From JAGOTP01 sp964600845 (GTDB lineage: Bacteria > Patescibacteriota > Patescibacteriia > 2-12-FULL-60-25), in contig CAZRJW010000021.1 of the NCBI GenBank assembly GCA_964600845.1, forward strand, positions 1 through 20,618: a stretch of 20,618 nucleotides of DNA. Reading direction: 5' to 3'. Shown piece after piece: positions 8,936 to 16,049 of the stretch (its first letter is position 1; every line of letters begins with the position of its first letter). The notes under the pieces were generated by a model, which did not search any database, was not told where the DNA came from, and saw nothing but the letters and a program-made list of their open reading frames with translations. Made by a program: the position numbers and the translations under genes.

Positions 8936-9075
8936 CCCACCTTCGCTCCACTCGAGGGGATTCACCCTCACCTTCCAAGCCTTGGAGGCTCCGGGGAGGC
9001 GCACACTGCGCGCTCCCCACCTCAACTAATCGCTTGATCACTTCGATCGAGCCTTTGAGAGGAAAAGATCAAGAG

Positions 9076-9108
9076 AAAAAAGACCTCACTGCCCGTGAGG
9101 TCTTTTTT
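9076..9108. terminator. perfect bidirectional intrinsic terminator
   Basis: A 14-bp perfect stem: aaaaaagacctcac (9076-9089) with gtgaggtctttttt (9095-9108), loop tgccc. The A and T runs make it functional in both directions. It separates the foreign segment from the glycan cluster and lies 34 nt before the next start codon. Confidence 0.9.
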
Positions 9109-9127
9109 CATAGGCGTGGTTCTTGTG

Positions 9128-9136
9128 TGATATCCT
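9128..9136 (+). promoter_or_regulatory. extended -10 promoter of the glycan polymerase gene
   Basis: TGaTATCCT; the hexamer 9131-9136 ends 6 nt before ATG 9143, the same geometry as at 1264-1272, predicting a leaderless mRNA. A weak -35 (ttcata, 9107-9112) would overlap the T-run of the terminator with 18-bp spacing. Confidence 0.5.
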
Positions 9137-9142
9137 TGGGCC

Positions 9143-10636
9143 ATGCCGTCGGTTGCTCCTCGACAACTTGCGATCGAAACGATGTTCGATCACTTGAATG
9201 CCACTCGATCGATTTGGCCTCGCATCGGCTGGGGATTGTTTTTGTGTGTCTTGGTTGGATCTTCGCTCGCAGCACTTGGGCTTGGGTTGAGTGTTTGGTC
9301 GGTACTGATCGCGATTATCGTTCTGCTGATTACCTGGCGAGCTCCGTATGCGGTTTTCTATACAGCGATTTTTGTCGCGCCTTTTATTGGGTGGGTGATT
9401 TCCTTGTCGACAGGTACGGTCGAGATCGGGGAGCGAGCTTTTGGAGGGTCAATTGACGTGCCGATGTCCGACTTGATTGCACTTATCGCGTTGGCTGCGT
9501 GGGCGTTTCGATTGCTCTTTATTTGGCATAAACGGAAGCAGAACGATTGGAAACCTTGGCTGCCTCTCGGTGTATCGTTTGGGTTATTGGTAGCCGCGCA
9601 CCTTCTATCTTCGTTCTCGTTTTCAGAGCCAAATCCCTTCTTTGTCATCAAGTACTCCTTGCGGCCGGTTCTCTTTTCTTACATGGCCTGGGTTTTGCTT
9701 CCAGTAAACTTCTTGCGCTCACGCCGACGATTTATCACGACATTAGGCGTGTTGATTACGTCAGGTATGATCTTTGCGTTAGACGGCTTACGCTCCCTGT
9801 TTGTGCTCGGTGGACCGTTACATCGAGCGCGGCCACTTCCGATTTTTGGTGTCTCGCCGATTGGAACAAATCACAATGTTCTCGCGGAATGGCTTGTGTT
9901 CGTGGCGCCAATTGCGCTCTGTGTGGCAGAGCTGGTAGAAGATGCGCGAGCAAAAAAAGTCTTGTATGGCATAGCCGGATTCATCACACTGATCGCCTTG
10001 TTGACCTTTGCACGTTCAGCTTGGATCACGCTGATTCTACAGGCGGGTTGTTTGCTGTATTTCAATTATCGTCGAGAGCTACGCACGCACCTGCGCTCAC
10101 TGATCGTGGGAGCATTCCTTTTGTCGCCGCTAGCGATCTATATGGTTCTGTTCTCGAGTCGGACAGAGATCCAAGGCTCTACCGATGCGCGTGCGATGCT
10201 GACAGGGATTGCTTGGAACCTCTTTACGAATAGTCCGCTCATTGGTGCTGGCGCGGGGACCTTTGTTGAGCGTGTTGGCTCTACCTGGATTTTTGCCTAC
10301 GAATTTGGCGCGCCGCTTGATTCACATGGGATGATTCAGAAAGTGTTGGCAGAAACAGGCGCGATCGGCTTTGTGGCATTGTGCTTTGTTCTGCTCGTTC
10401 TCGCTCGTTTTGTCTGGCGCGTGTGGTATGCCTTCAAGATTGATTCGATCGAGCGTCGTGCCTACGCGTGTCTTATTGTGGCGACCGTTGGTGCGTTCTC
10501 CTATCAGCTGTTTAATACGACCTACTGGTCGGCGAAACTCTGGCTACCGGTTGGTATCCTGCTCGCGGGAGGGCGTATCCTCCTGTCTCGTGAGCGCGCC
10601 CAAGATCCTGATTTTTTGTTAACCCACGATGTCTAA
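9143..10636 (+). CDS. O-antigen polymerase/ligase-like membrane protein (Wzy_C type)
   Basis: 497 aa with about 10-12 hydrophobic segments. The Wzy_C/WaaL signature region is visible: TFARSAW at about 290, a large external loop, SPLIGAGAGTF near residue 364 and DSHGMIQKVLAETG near 393. Family members either polymerise lipid-linked glycan repeat units or ligate finished glycan to an acceptor on the outer face of the cytoplasmic membrane; sequence alone does not separate the two. CPR cells lack LPS, so a capsule or S-layer glycan is the likely product. The stop overlaps the next gene by 8 nt, indicating an operon with the two following glycosyltransferases. ATG 9143 is preferred because of the extended -10 immediately before it; ATG 9182 is an alternative. 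Confidence 0.85.
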   Translation: MPSVAPRQLAIETMFDHLNATRSIWPRIGWGLFLCVLVGSSLAALGLGLSVWSVLIAIIVLLITWRAPYAVFYTAIFVAPFIGWVISLSTGTVEIGERAFGGSIDVPMSDLIALIALAAWAFRLLFIWHKRKQNDWKPWLPLGVSFGLLVAAHLLSSFSFSEPNPFFVIKYSLRPVLFSYMAWVLLPVNFLRSRRRFITTLGVLITSGMIFALDGLRSLFVLGGPLHRARPLPIFGVSPIGTNHNVLAEWLVFVAPIALCVAELVEDARAKKVLYGIAGFITLIALLTFARSAWITLILQAGCLLYFNYRRELRTHLRSLIVGAFLLSPLAIYMVLFSSRTEIQGSTDARAMLTGIAWNLFTNSPLIGAGAGTFVERVGSTWIFAYEFGAPLDSHGMIQKVLAETGAIGFVALCFVLLVLARFVWRVWYAFKIDSIERRAYACLIVATVGAFSYQLFNTTYWSAKLWLPVGILLAGGRILLSRERAQDPDFLLTHDV

Positions 10637-11717
10637 GCCTCGCATAACCCACGTTCTTTGGACGTTACATCGCGCCGGTGCGGAGCGTGTTGTTTTTGAT
10701 CTTATCGACTGCTTGAAGGACCGCTACGAATTCCGGTTGATCGCGGCTGGTGGGGGAGGGGAAATGGAGCAAGAATTTCGGGATCTAGGGATTGAAGTTA
10801 TTCTCGGACCAGTTGGCGCAAGTAAGTCAGCGCTGATGAAATTTTTTGCACAAGAGTTCCGTGACCATCGACCAGACCTGCTCCATACACATCTAGGCGG
10901 AGATGTTTGGGCAGGATTGGTTGCCGTATACCAACGGATCCACCCGTGGATTTCAACGATTCATAACGAAGATCGGAATGATCCTTGGGTACGGAAGCAG
11001 TTACGCAGCTTCGCAGCTAAGCATACGGATCACATCGCGTGCGTCTCACACGTCGTGAAAGCGTACGTACATACCCAATTCGGGGCCCCACTCCACCGTC
11101 TCTCGGTCATACCAAACGGAATTGACCTCACACCAATTCAAGAACGCTCACCTCGGCCTTTTCAAGATGTCCCAAAGCTTCTGACCGTGGGGAGATTGGT
11201 CGAGCAAAAAGGGCAGGAAACATTGATTCGTGCACTCGCGCCAATCAAGCGTCCGTGGAGATTGGATATTTGCGGAGAAGGGCCGGATCGTATGCGGTTA
11301 GAGCGCTTGGTGGAGTCGCTCGGACTCTTGCCGCGCATAACATTCTTGGGAGTCGTTCCCGATGTGAAGCGGCGACTTGCGCAGGCAGACCTGTTTTGTT
11401 TTCCTTCTCGCTGGGAGGGGCAAGGTGTTGCGCCTCTGGAGGCTGCGGCGAGCGGAACGCCCATGCTCCTCAGTGACCTCCCCGTGTTCCGTGAATGGTT
11501 TGATGAGACTTCCGTGCAGTTTGCAGCGGTCGATGCAGTTGAAGTCTGGACGAATGTTATTCGGCGAACGCTTGAGCAGCCGGCAGATGCGATTCGGCGA
11601 GCAGGCGAGGCGAAGAGGCTTGTACTCGAGCGGGGCACACGTGAGAAGATGGCGGACGCCTATGCTACTCTGTACGAACGATGGTTAAAAACCTATGCGC
11701 ATACTTCAAGTAAATAA
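10629..11717 (+). CDS. GT4-family glycosyltransferase
   Basis: 362 aa, GT-B fold. The N-terminal acceptor domain begins ITHVLWTLHRAGAERVV (the usual GGAE-type loop), with LLHTHLGGD at about 90. The linker IPNGID is near 161-166. In the C-terminal donor domain, TVGRLVEQKGQETLI and the EX7E motif EGQGVAPLE (within FPSRWEGQGV, residues ~256 onward) bind the nucleotide sugar. It transfers a sugar from a nucleotide donor to a lipid-linked glycan at the inner membrane face; donor and linkage are unknown. It overlaps the polymerase gene upstream by 8 nt and the next glycosyltransferase by 23 nt, so translation is probably coupled. No Shine-Dalgarno is visible. Confidence 0.9.
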   Translation: MSKPRITHVLWTLHRAGAERVVFDLIDCLKDRYEFRLIAAGGGGEMEQEFRDLGIEVILGPVGASKSALMKFFAQEFRDHRPDLLHTHLGGDVWAGLVAVYQRIHPWISTIHNEDRNDPWVRKQLRSFAAKHTDHIACVSHVVKAYVHTQFGAPLHRLSVIPNGIDLTPIQERSPRPFQDVPKLLTVGRLVEQKGQETLIRALAPIKRPWRLDICGEGPDRMRLERLVESLGLLPRITFLGVVPDVKRRLAQADLFCFPSRWEGQGVAPLEAAASGTPMLLSDLPVFREWFDETSVQFAAVDAVEVWTNVIRRTLEQPADAIRRAGEAKRLVLERGTREKMADAYATLYERWLKTYAHTSSK

Positions 11718-12954
11718 GTTCTTTGACTTACATGGCGGGGCTGAGATATACGCGCATCGCTTGATTAAAGCTCAGCGTGAAGCGGGGCATGAGGTCCATG
11801 TGTTCTCGACCCAATCGGAGAAGAACCTCCCTTCCGAATCGCAGGATGAGAAATATTTTGTTACGAGAAATGTCTTGAACCAGTGGCAGGGCCCAGTAAA
11901 AGATGCAAAGAAAGCGCTACAGTTTGTCTGGAACCGTGAAGCCGAGGTATCGATGCGCAAGATGCTGCGTGAGTATCGACCAGACGTCGTGCATGTTCAT
12001 AATATCTACCATCATCTCTCTGCATCCATTCTTCGTCCGATTCGAGAATTCCACATTCCCTGTGTCCAAACGTTGCATGATTATAAGCTGGCCTGTCCGA
12101 GCTATAGCATGTTTACCCAAGGGGCTCCCTGCGAGCGTTGTAAGGGCGGAAAATATCTCAACGCGGTGAAAAATAACTGTGTTTTCGCCTCCCTTCCTGG
12201 AAATTTGTTGGTAGCCTTTGAGATGGGGCTCACGAAGTCGTTTCAGATGTATGAAAAAACGATGCAGTCTTTTATCTGCCCGTCCCATTTCATGAAAGAA
12301 AAGATGGAAGATTGGGGGGAACCTGCGAGCAAACTTGTGTATGCACCGAATCCCGTCACGGTCGCTGATAAGCCGGCGGAGCGTGGAGGAGGGTATGTCC
12401 TGTCGGCAGGACGTCTCTCAAAAGAAAAGGGGATTGATTCGTTTTTGCGAGCGGCAGTTCAGATTCCAGAGCTGAAGGTAAAGATCGCAGGACGAGGACC
12501 AGAAGAAGAGTTGCTTCAAAAGATTGTGCGCGATGCGGGAGCGAAAAACATTGAATTTTTAGGCTTCCAATCGCCGGATGCGCTGAGTGTGATTCGTGCC
12601 AAGGCAGACGCATTGATTATGTCGTCTATCTGGTATGAGAACGCCTCTACGTCAGTGCTCGAGGCGATGGGGGATGGAATCCCGTGTATCGGAACGCGCA
12701 TTGGTGGGACGCCAGAGCTGATTGAAGATGGAGAGGATGGTTGGTTGGTGGCGCCAGGTGATGTGAAGGATTGGGTTGCGACACTCCGTGGATTCATGCG
12801 AACTCCAGAAGAGGAACGCGCGCGTCGTGGGATGTCTGCGCGTCGCAAGATTCTCGAGACGCGTACCTGGCCAAAACATTTAGCGGATCTCGATCACATC
12901 TATGCGGATGCGATTCAAACGGTACGAGCAAGTTCGCCGAACATGATATACTGA
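11695..12954 (+). CDS. GT4-family glycosyltransferase with Cys cluster
   Basis: 419 aa, GT-B fold. N-terminal MRILQVNKFFDLHGGAEIY with the glycine-rich GGAE loop, then VVHVHNIYHH and TLHDYKLACPS. Residues ~140-162 hold four cysteines (one in LACPS, two in CERC, one in KNNC), an arrangement that recurs in a subset of GT4 enzymes and could bind a metal or form disulfides. The donor domain has YVLSAGRLSKEKGID and the EX7E motif ENASTSVLE followed by GGTPELI. It probably adds another residue to the same glycan as the preceding enzyme. Its stop TGA (12952-12954) overlaps the -10 element of the next gene. Confidence 0.9.
   Translation: MRILQVNKFFDLHGGAEIYAHRLIKAQREAGHEVHVFSTQSEKNLPSESQDEKYFVTRNVLNQWQGPVKDAKKALQFVWNREAEVSMRKMLREYRPDVVHVHNIYHHLSASILRPIREFHIPCVQTLHDYKLACPSYSMFTQGAPCERCKGGKYLNAVKNNCVFASLPGNLLVAFEMGLTKSFQMYEKTMQSFICPSHFMKEKMEDWGEPASKLVYAPNPVTVADKPAERGGGYVLSAGRLSKEKGIDSFLRAAVQIPELKVKIAGRGPEEELLQKIVRDAGAKNIEFLGFQSPDALSVIRAKADALIMSSIWYENASTSVLEAMGDGIPCIGTRIGGTPELIEDGEDGWLVAPGDVKDWVATLRGFMRTPEEERARRGMSARRKILETRTWPKHLADLDHIYADAIQTVRASSPNMIY
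12944..12952 (+). promoter_or_regulatory. extended -10 promoter of the 83-aa membrane protein gene
   Basis: TGaTATACT, hexamer 12947-12952, ending 10 nt before ATG 12963. It predicts a 5' leader of only a few nucleotides. It lies inside the end of the preceding coding region. Confidence 0.55.
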
Positions 12955-12962
12955 TTTTATCT

Positions 12963-13214
12963 ATGAGTTTTATCCCTCAACTTTTGATCGGCATAGCAAT
13001 CACGGCAGTTGGCGCTTTCTTTGTTCTGAAGACAGAAATTATTTTGGATTTTTTTGGAGGAGTGGATTGGGCGGAGCAGCACTTGGGCGGATCGCGTTTT
13101 TTCTATAAGCTATTAGGAATTGTGTTCATCGTTCTTGGCTTGATTGTCGCAACAGATATGTGGGATGCATTGCTGAACTCGACGCTCGGATCTATTTTTC
13201 CCTCCGGAACCTAA
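12963..13214 (+). CDS. small two-helix membrane protein, unknown function
   Basis: 83 aa starting MSFIPQLLIGIAITAVG. Two hydrophobic helices (about residues 4-22 and 47-66) are joined by a loop with FFGGVDWAEQHLGG. Upstream in-frame codons reach back to 12771, but they lie inside the glycosyltransferase gene, and the extended -10 at 12944 marks 12963 as the start. I recognise no family. It sits between glycan synthesis genes and a methyltransferase; a small membrane accessory role is possible but unproven. Confidence 0.75.
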   Translation: MSFIPQLLIGIAITAVGAFFVLKTEIILDFFGGVDWAEQHLGGSRFFYKLLGIVFIVLGLIVATDMWDALLNSTLGSIFPSGT

Positions 13215-13219
13215 GCACA

Positions 13220-13225
13220 TATGAT
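13220..13225 (+). promoter_or_regulatory. possible -10 for the methyltransferase gene
   Basis: TATGAT, 10 nt before ATG 13236. If used, ATG 13221 would lie inside the promoter and the protein would start at 13236. There is no TG extension or clear -35. Confidence 0.3.
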
Positions 13226-13829
13226 TCGGCAGGCCATGAGTTCTACGGACGTCTTGAATCCGTTCAAGGTATTTGAACGGATCGGATTGCGTCGTGGAGC
13301 CTGGGTTGCAGATTTGGGCTGCGGAAGTACGGGGCACTTTGTCTTTCCAGCCGCACAGATGGTGGGTGCGGACGGAAAAGTCTTCGCGGTAGATATTCAA
13401 AAGGTTGCCCTTCAATCTATTGAGAAGGCGGCGCGTCACGAGCAGTTCTGGAATATCGAAACGGTTTGGTCGGATATCGAAGTTGTTGGTGCTGCGCGCA
13501 TTCCTGATGCCTCACTTGATCTCACGATGGTAGTCGATAACCTGTATCTTGCAGAGAATCGAGATGGGCTGATTCAAGAAGCTTGGCGCGTCACAAAGCC
13601 AGGGGGCACATTGTTGTGTATCGAGTGGATGCCGGGGAAAACGCTACTCGGTCCGGCTGGCGATCGACGCTTATCCGATGTTGAAGCGGATCATCTTTGG
13701 CGGCGACATGGGTGGGCTCCTGTTGGAATGTTCGAGGCGGGAGAGTTTCATTATGCGCTTGTGTACCAGCGCTTGATGGGGGAGTCGCTCGTGACGGTTG
13801 GTCATGTTGCGCTGCCATCAACGAATTGA
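13221..13829 (+). CDS. class I SAM-dependent methyltransferase
   Basis: 202 aa from ATG 13221, or 197 aa from ATG 13236 (MSSTDVLNPF), which I find slightly more likely because a -10-like TATGAT overlaps the first ATG. SAM-binding motif I VADLGCGSTG lies at about residues 29-38, motif II with acidic D58 in VFAVDIQ, and the post-motif region EAWRVTKPGG is typical of the Methyltransf_11/31 group. The substrate is unknown; the context of glycan genes allows sugar or lipid-carrier methylation, but such enzymes are too general to assign. Confidence 0.85.
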   Translation: MIRQAMSSTDVLNPFKVFERIGLRRGAWVADLGCGSTGHFVFPAAQMVGADGKVFAVDIQKVALQSIEKAARHEQFWNIETVWSDIEVVGAARIPDASLDLTMVVDNLYLAENRDGLIQEAWRVTKPGGTLLCIEWMPGKTLLGPAGDRRLSDVEADHLWRRHGWAPVGMFEAGEFHYALVYQRLMGESLVTVGHVALPSTN

Positions 13830-13855
13830 CGACTGGTCTACGCGTGTGGCATTAC
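13826..13855 (+). promoter_or_regulatory. possible promoter of the 136-aa membrane protein gene
   Basis: -35 TTGACG (13826-13831), 18-bp spacer, TGgCATTAC as an extended -10 (hexamer 13850-13855), predicted start about 13862, 7 nt before ATG 13869. The -10 is poor. Confidence 0.3.
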
Positions 13856-13868
13856 AAACCTCAATTCT

Positions 13869-14279
13869 ATGTCTGGACTCCTTACATTCTCCTACTGGTT
13901 CTCCCTGTTCCCTGCTGCGTTGTTGCTTCCTGTGCAGATCGTTTTTGCTGCAATCTTCATCGCTCTCATTGGGGCGGGTCTGATCACGCTCTACGTACTC
14001 CGCCGAAGAGTAGCTTCCAAGTTGCGTAAACACGCGCTCGGAACAATCGGGCAGATTCTCTTGTGGTCTGGTATCTGTGGCTTGGTCTGGCTTTTGATGA
14101 CAGTCATGGGTGTTCCCGTGCTTGGAATGCGTATCTGGTTGCCGATCGGAGCAATCTTCTTTGCCTGGCTCTTGATTCGTGGTCCGGTACGTGAATTACG
14201 CGTCAGTATTCCTCTCCAGGAGCAGCAGGCGATGAATCGTGCTTCTTACGAAAAATGGCTTCCAAAGCCCAAAAAATAA
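13869..14279 (+). CDS. small multi-pass membrane protein, unknown function
   Basis: 136 aa with three hydrophobic regions (about residues 8-45, possibly two helices, then 59-81 and 87-104). Basic stretches (RRRVASKLRKH) suggest a cytoplasmic loop, followed by a short polar C-terminus ending in WLPKPKK. No family recognised. The 3' end overlaps the yraN-like gene by 25 nt, so the two are probably cotranscribed. Confidence 0.75.
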   Translation: MSGLLTFSYWFSLFPAALLLPVQIVFAAIFIALIGAGLITLYVLRRRVASKLRKHALGTIGQILLWSGICGLVWLLMTVMGVPVLGMRIWLPIGAIFFAWLLIRGPVRELRVSIPLQEQQAMNRASYEKWLPKPKK

Positions 14280-14644
14280 CCGTTCCGAACGAACGGGGAC
14301 GAATCGGCCGCCAGGGAGAAGATCTGGCGGCTGATTTTTTAGAAAAACAAGGATTTACGATTCTTGCCCGGAACTGGCGCTGCCGGTTAGGGGAGATTGA
14401 TTTGATTGTTGAGCGCGATCAGCGCGTGCGCTTCGTGGAGGTAAAAACCCGTCGGGGGACGGCTTTTGGCTACCCTGAGGAGGCGGTTAGTGCTACGAAG
14501 CGCCAGCGCTGGGCGCGATCTATCGAACTCTGGCTCCAATTGCATACCCCTCGGGCGACGGCGTATCAGGCGGATGTGGTCTCCATTCTGTGGAAAACGG
14601 CTGAACCGGAGATTGTGTGGATAGAAAATGTGGAGCTTGTTTGA
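14255..14644 (+). CDS. YraN/UPF0102 family, RecB-like nuclease fold
   Basis: 129 aa. The family pattern is clear: GRxGE with E22 (GRIGRQGEDLAADFL), NWRCRLGEIDLI with D49, and the nuclease-like VEVK at 61-64 (E62, K64) followed by RRGTAFG and EAV. These residues match the D-ExK core of the restriction-endonuclease superfamily. The cellular role is not settled; links to DNA repair or competence are proposed for relatives. It is widespread in bacteria, including Patescibacteria, and its place here beside glycan genes may be coincidental. It starts 25 nt inside the upstream gene with no Shine-Dalgarno. Confidence 0.9.
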   Translation: MASKAQKITVPNERGRIGRQGEDLAADFLEKQGFTILARNWRCRLGEIDLIVERDQRVRFVEVKTRRGTAFGYPEEAVSATKRQRWARSIELWLQLHTPRATAYQADVVSILWKTAEPEIVWIENVELV

Positions 14645-14686
14645 GCAGAAAACGCCTTATTTTAGCCAAAAAACAAGCAAATTTGA

Positions 14687-14715
14687 TTGACAAAACGAGA
14701 AAAATGTGATTAAAT
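14687..14715 (+). promoter_or_regulatory. near-consensus promoter of the third glycosyltransferase
   Basis: -35 TTGACA (14687-14692), 17-bp spacer, -10 TTAAAT (14710-14715) preceded by TG (extended). The predicted start is 14722-14724, at the ATG, so the mRNA would be leaderless. This is the best example of the pattern because all three elements are present. Confidence 0.75.
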
Positions 14716-14723
14716 TGCAGGTT

Positions 14724-15902
14724 ATGTCAAAACCCCTCACTGTCGTCATGATCGGACAAAAAGGACTCCCTGCGCGTTCGGGAGGGATCGAGCGGCATGT
14801 TTCGTCGATCGCGACGGGCTTAGTTGCGCGTGGTTATCGCGTTATCGTCTACGGTCGAAAGTGGTATGTCGGGAATGGTCACGTCCCAGAGGGGGTTGAA
14901 CAGCGCTTGAGCTCCGGTATTCATACGAAGCATCTTGATGCGATCACGCACTCGCTTACCGCCCTTTGGAATGCTCGGAAGGTGAAACCGGATGTCATCC
15001 ATCTTCAGGGATCGAGCGTGGCGTTGTTAGCGCCGATTGCCCGTCTATTTCACCCAAAAGCGAAATTGGTTGTGACCTTTCATTGTATTGATGCGGGGCA
15101 TGCTAAGTGGAATTGGCTCGCAAAAAAAATTCTGCGTGTCGGCGAATGGATTTCGTGCAATGTCCCAGATAAGACGATCGTCGTGTCTCAAACCCTTCTT
15201 CGAGATTGTTTGAAGCGGTTTTCGACTCAAACGGTCTATATTTCTCATCCATTTGATATTGAAAAAAACCAGGTGCCAACCGAGCCGCTGGCGCAATTTG
15301 GATTAACAAAAGATCGGTATTTGATTTCAGCTGGTCGTCTTGTGCCGAATAAGCATATTCACTTGTTAATTCAGGCCTACGCGAAGGTGCGCGAGACCCA
15401 TCCAAAACTCTTTGCGGATATCCCGCTCGTGATTGTGGGGGGTGGAGTTTGGACGGATTCCTACGTAAGTTGGCTGTCTAAGCTCGCCTCGACCGTTCCT
15501 AATGTAAAACTCCTTGGTGAGCGCTGTGGGATGGAGTTGGCGGCGCTTCAGGCGCACGCGATGGCCCACGTCTTCCCAACGCTTACGGAAGGATTGTCCT
15601 TCGCGATGTTGGAGGCGGGTGCATTTGCGCGACCAGCGGTTGCGACGGCTTTGCCTCAAAACGAAGAAGCGTTAGGGACGGACGTGATCAAGGTACGCGT
15701 AAACGATGTGGATGATCTGGCGCGTGGCTTAGTCGAATTGGCATCGCTGTCGGCGGAAGAGCGTCAAGCGATGGGAGAGGCAACTCGTGCTCACGTGGAG
15801 CGCGCTTTCCATCCGGTTGATCGTATCGACGACCTCGACCGCTTCTATCGTGAGCTGTGCGGTCGCCCGCTGGAGCTCGTGAGCCCCTCCTTGGGAATGT
15901 AA
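14724..15902 (+). CDS. GT4-family glycosyltransferase
   Basis: 392 aa from ATG 14724. An in-frame GTG at 14706 would add six residues but lies inside the promoter. The GT-B fold starts with TVVMIGQKGLPARSGGIERHV, a variant typical of GT4 enzymes that add the first or branching sugars of exopolysaccharides. VIHLQGSS and LVVTFHCID follow. The donor domain shows LISAGRLVPNKHIHLLI, VIVGGG and the EX7E motif EGLSFAMLE. It has its own promoter and terminator, so it is a monocistronic unit separate from the polymerase operon. The donor sugar is unknown. Confidence 0.9.
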   Translation: MSKPLTVVMIGQKGLPARSGGIERHVSSIATGLVARGYRVIVYGRKWYVGNGHVPEGVEQRLSSGIHTKHLDAITHSLTALWNARKVKPDVIHLQGSSVALLAPIARLFHPKAKLVVTFHCIDAGHAKWNWLAKKILRVGEWISCNVPDKTIVVSQTLLRDCLKRFSTQTVYISHPFDIEKNQVPTEPLAQFGLTKDRYLISAGRLVPNKHIHLLIQAYAKVRETHPKLFADIPLVIVGGGVWTDSYVSWLSKLASTVPNVKLLGERCGMELAALQAHAMAHVFPTLTEGLSFAMLEAGAFARPAVATALPQNEEALGTDVIKVRVNDVDDLARGLVELASLSAEERQAMGEATRAHVERAFHPVDRIDDLDRFYRELCGRPLELVSPSLGM

Positions 15903-15949
15903 AACGCTCCGCCTCGGGAATTCCCCGGGGCTTGGCGTTTTGGCTAGTT
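15901..15949 (+). terminator. strong intrinsic terminator
   Basis: An outer stem aaaacgc (15901-15907) / gcgtttt (15935-15941) encloses a GC-rich inner stem (gcctcggg with ccccggggc, loop in aattc). A T-rich tail follows. It begins within the stop codon of the glycosyltransferase gene and closes the glycan region. Confidence 0.85.
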
Positions 15950-16020
15950 TTTGCTAAATTAGTCTCTAATCTCTTCCCCCTATGCACTCCAGGTTGATTT
16001 TTTCGGGTTTGAGAAAAAAA

Positions 16021-16034
16021 CGCTAGATTTAGCG
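16021..16034. promoter_or_regulatory. inverted repeat before the sigma factor gene
   Basis: cgcta-gatt-tagcg, 5 bp with a 4-nt spacer, 15 nt before ATG 16050, preceded by seven A and followed by a T-rich stretch. It may be an operator for the sigma gene or a weak terminator. No clear -35/-10 pair was found in 15950-16049; TTGAGA at 16009 lacks a partner at the right distance. Confidence 0.35.
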
Positions 16035-16049
16035 CTTTATTTAGAAAGC

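Larger units (their letters stand above)
6196..9040 (+). other. GC-rich foreign segment (boundaries approximate)
   Basis: Composition changes abruptly to very high GC with G/C at nearly every third codon position, then returns to the surrounding mid-GC pattern near 9030. The only convincing gene in it is a Cys-rich lipoprotein with a consensus Shine-Dalgarno, unlike the native genes. The sequence on both sides (16S unit and glycan cluster) is CPR-like. It contains no transposase, integrase, tRNA attachment site or clear terminal inverted repeats. It could be a horizontally acquired gene, most likely from Myxococcota or relatives, or a metagenome assembly chimera with two joins. Confidence 0.65.

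Noticed and set aside
5997..9041. Minus-strand open frame of about 1000 codons across the GC-rich segment
   Set aside because: It is the antisense shadow of the lipoprotein gene: low-complexity Ala/Gly/Val/Arg composition, no domain, and it runs beyond the insert into the small-RNA terminator. Lack of stops is expected at such high GC.
12771..12962. Longer N-terminus for the 83-aa membrane protein
   Set aside because: It would lie inside the glycosyltransferase coding region; ATG 12963 directly follows an extended -10 and begins a normal membrane helix.
14706..14723. GTG 14706 as the start of the third glycosyltransferase
   Set aside because: It falls inside the promoter (between the -35 and -10 boxes); ATG 14724 coincides with the predicted transcript start.
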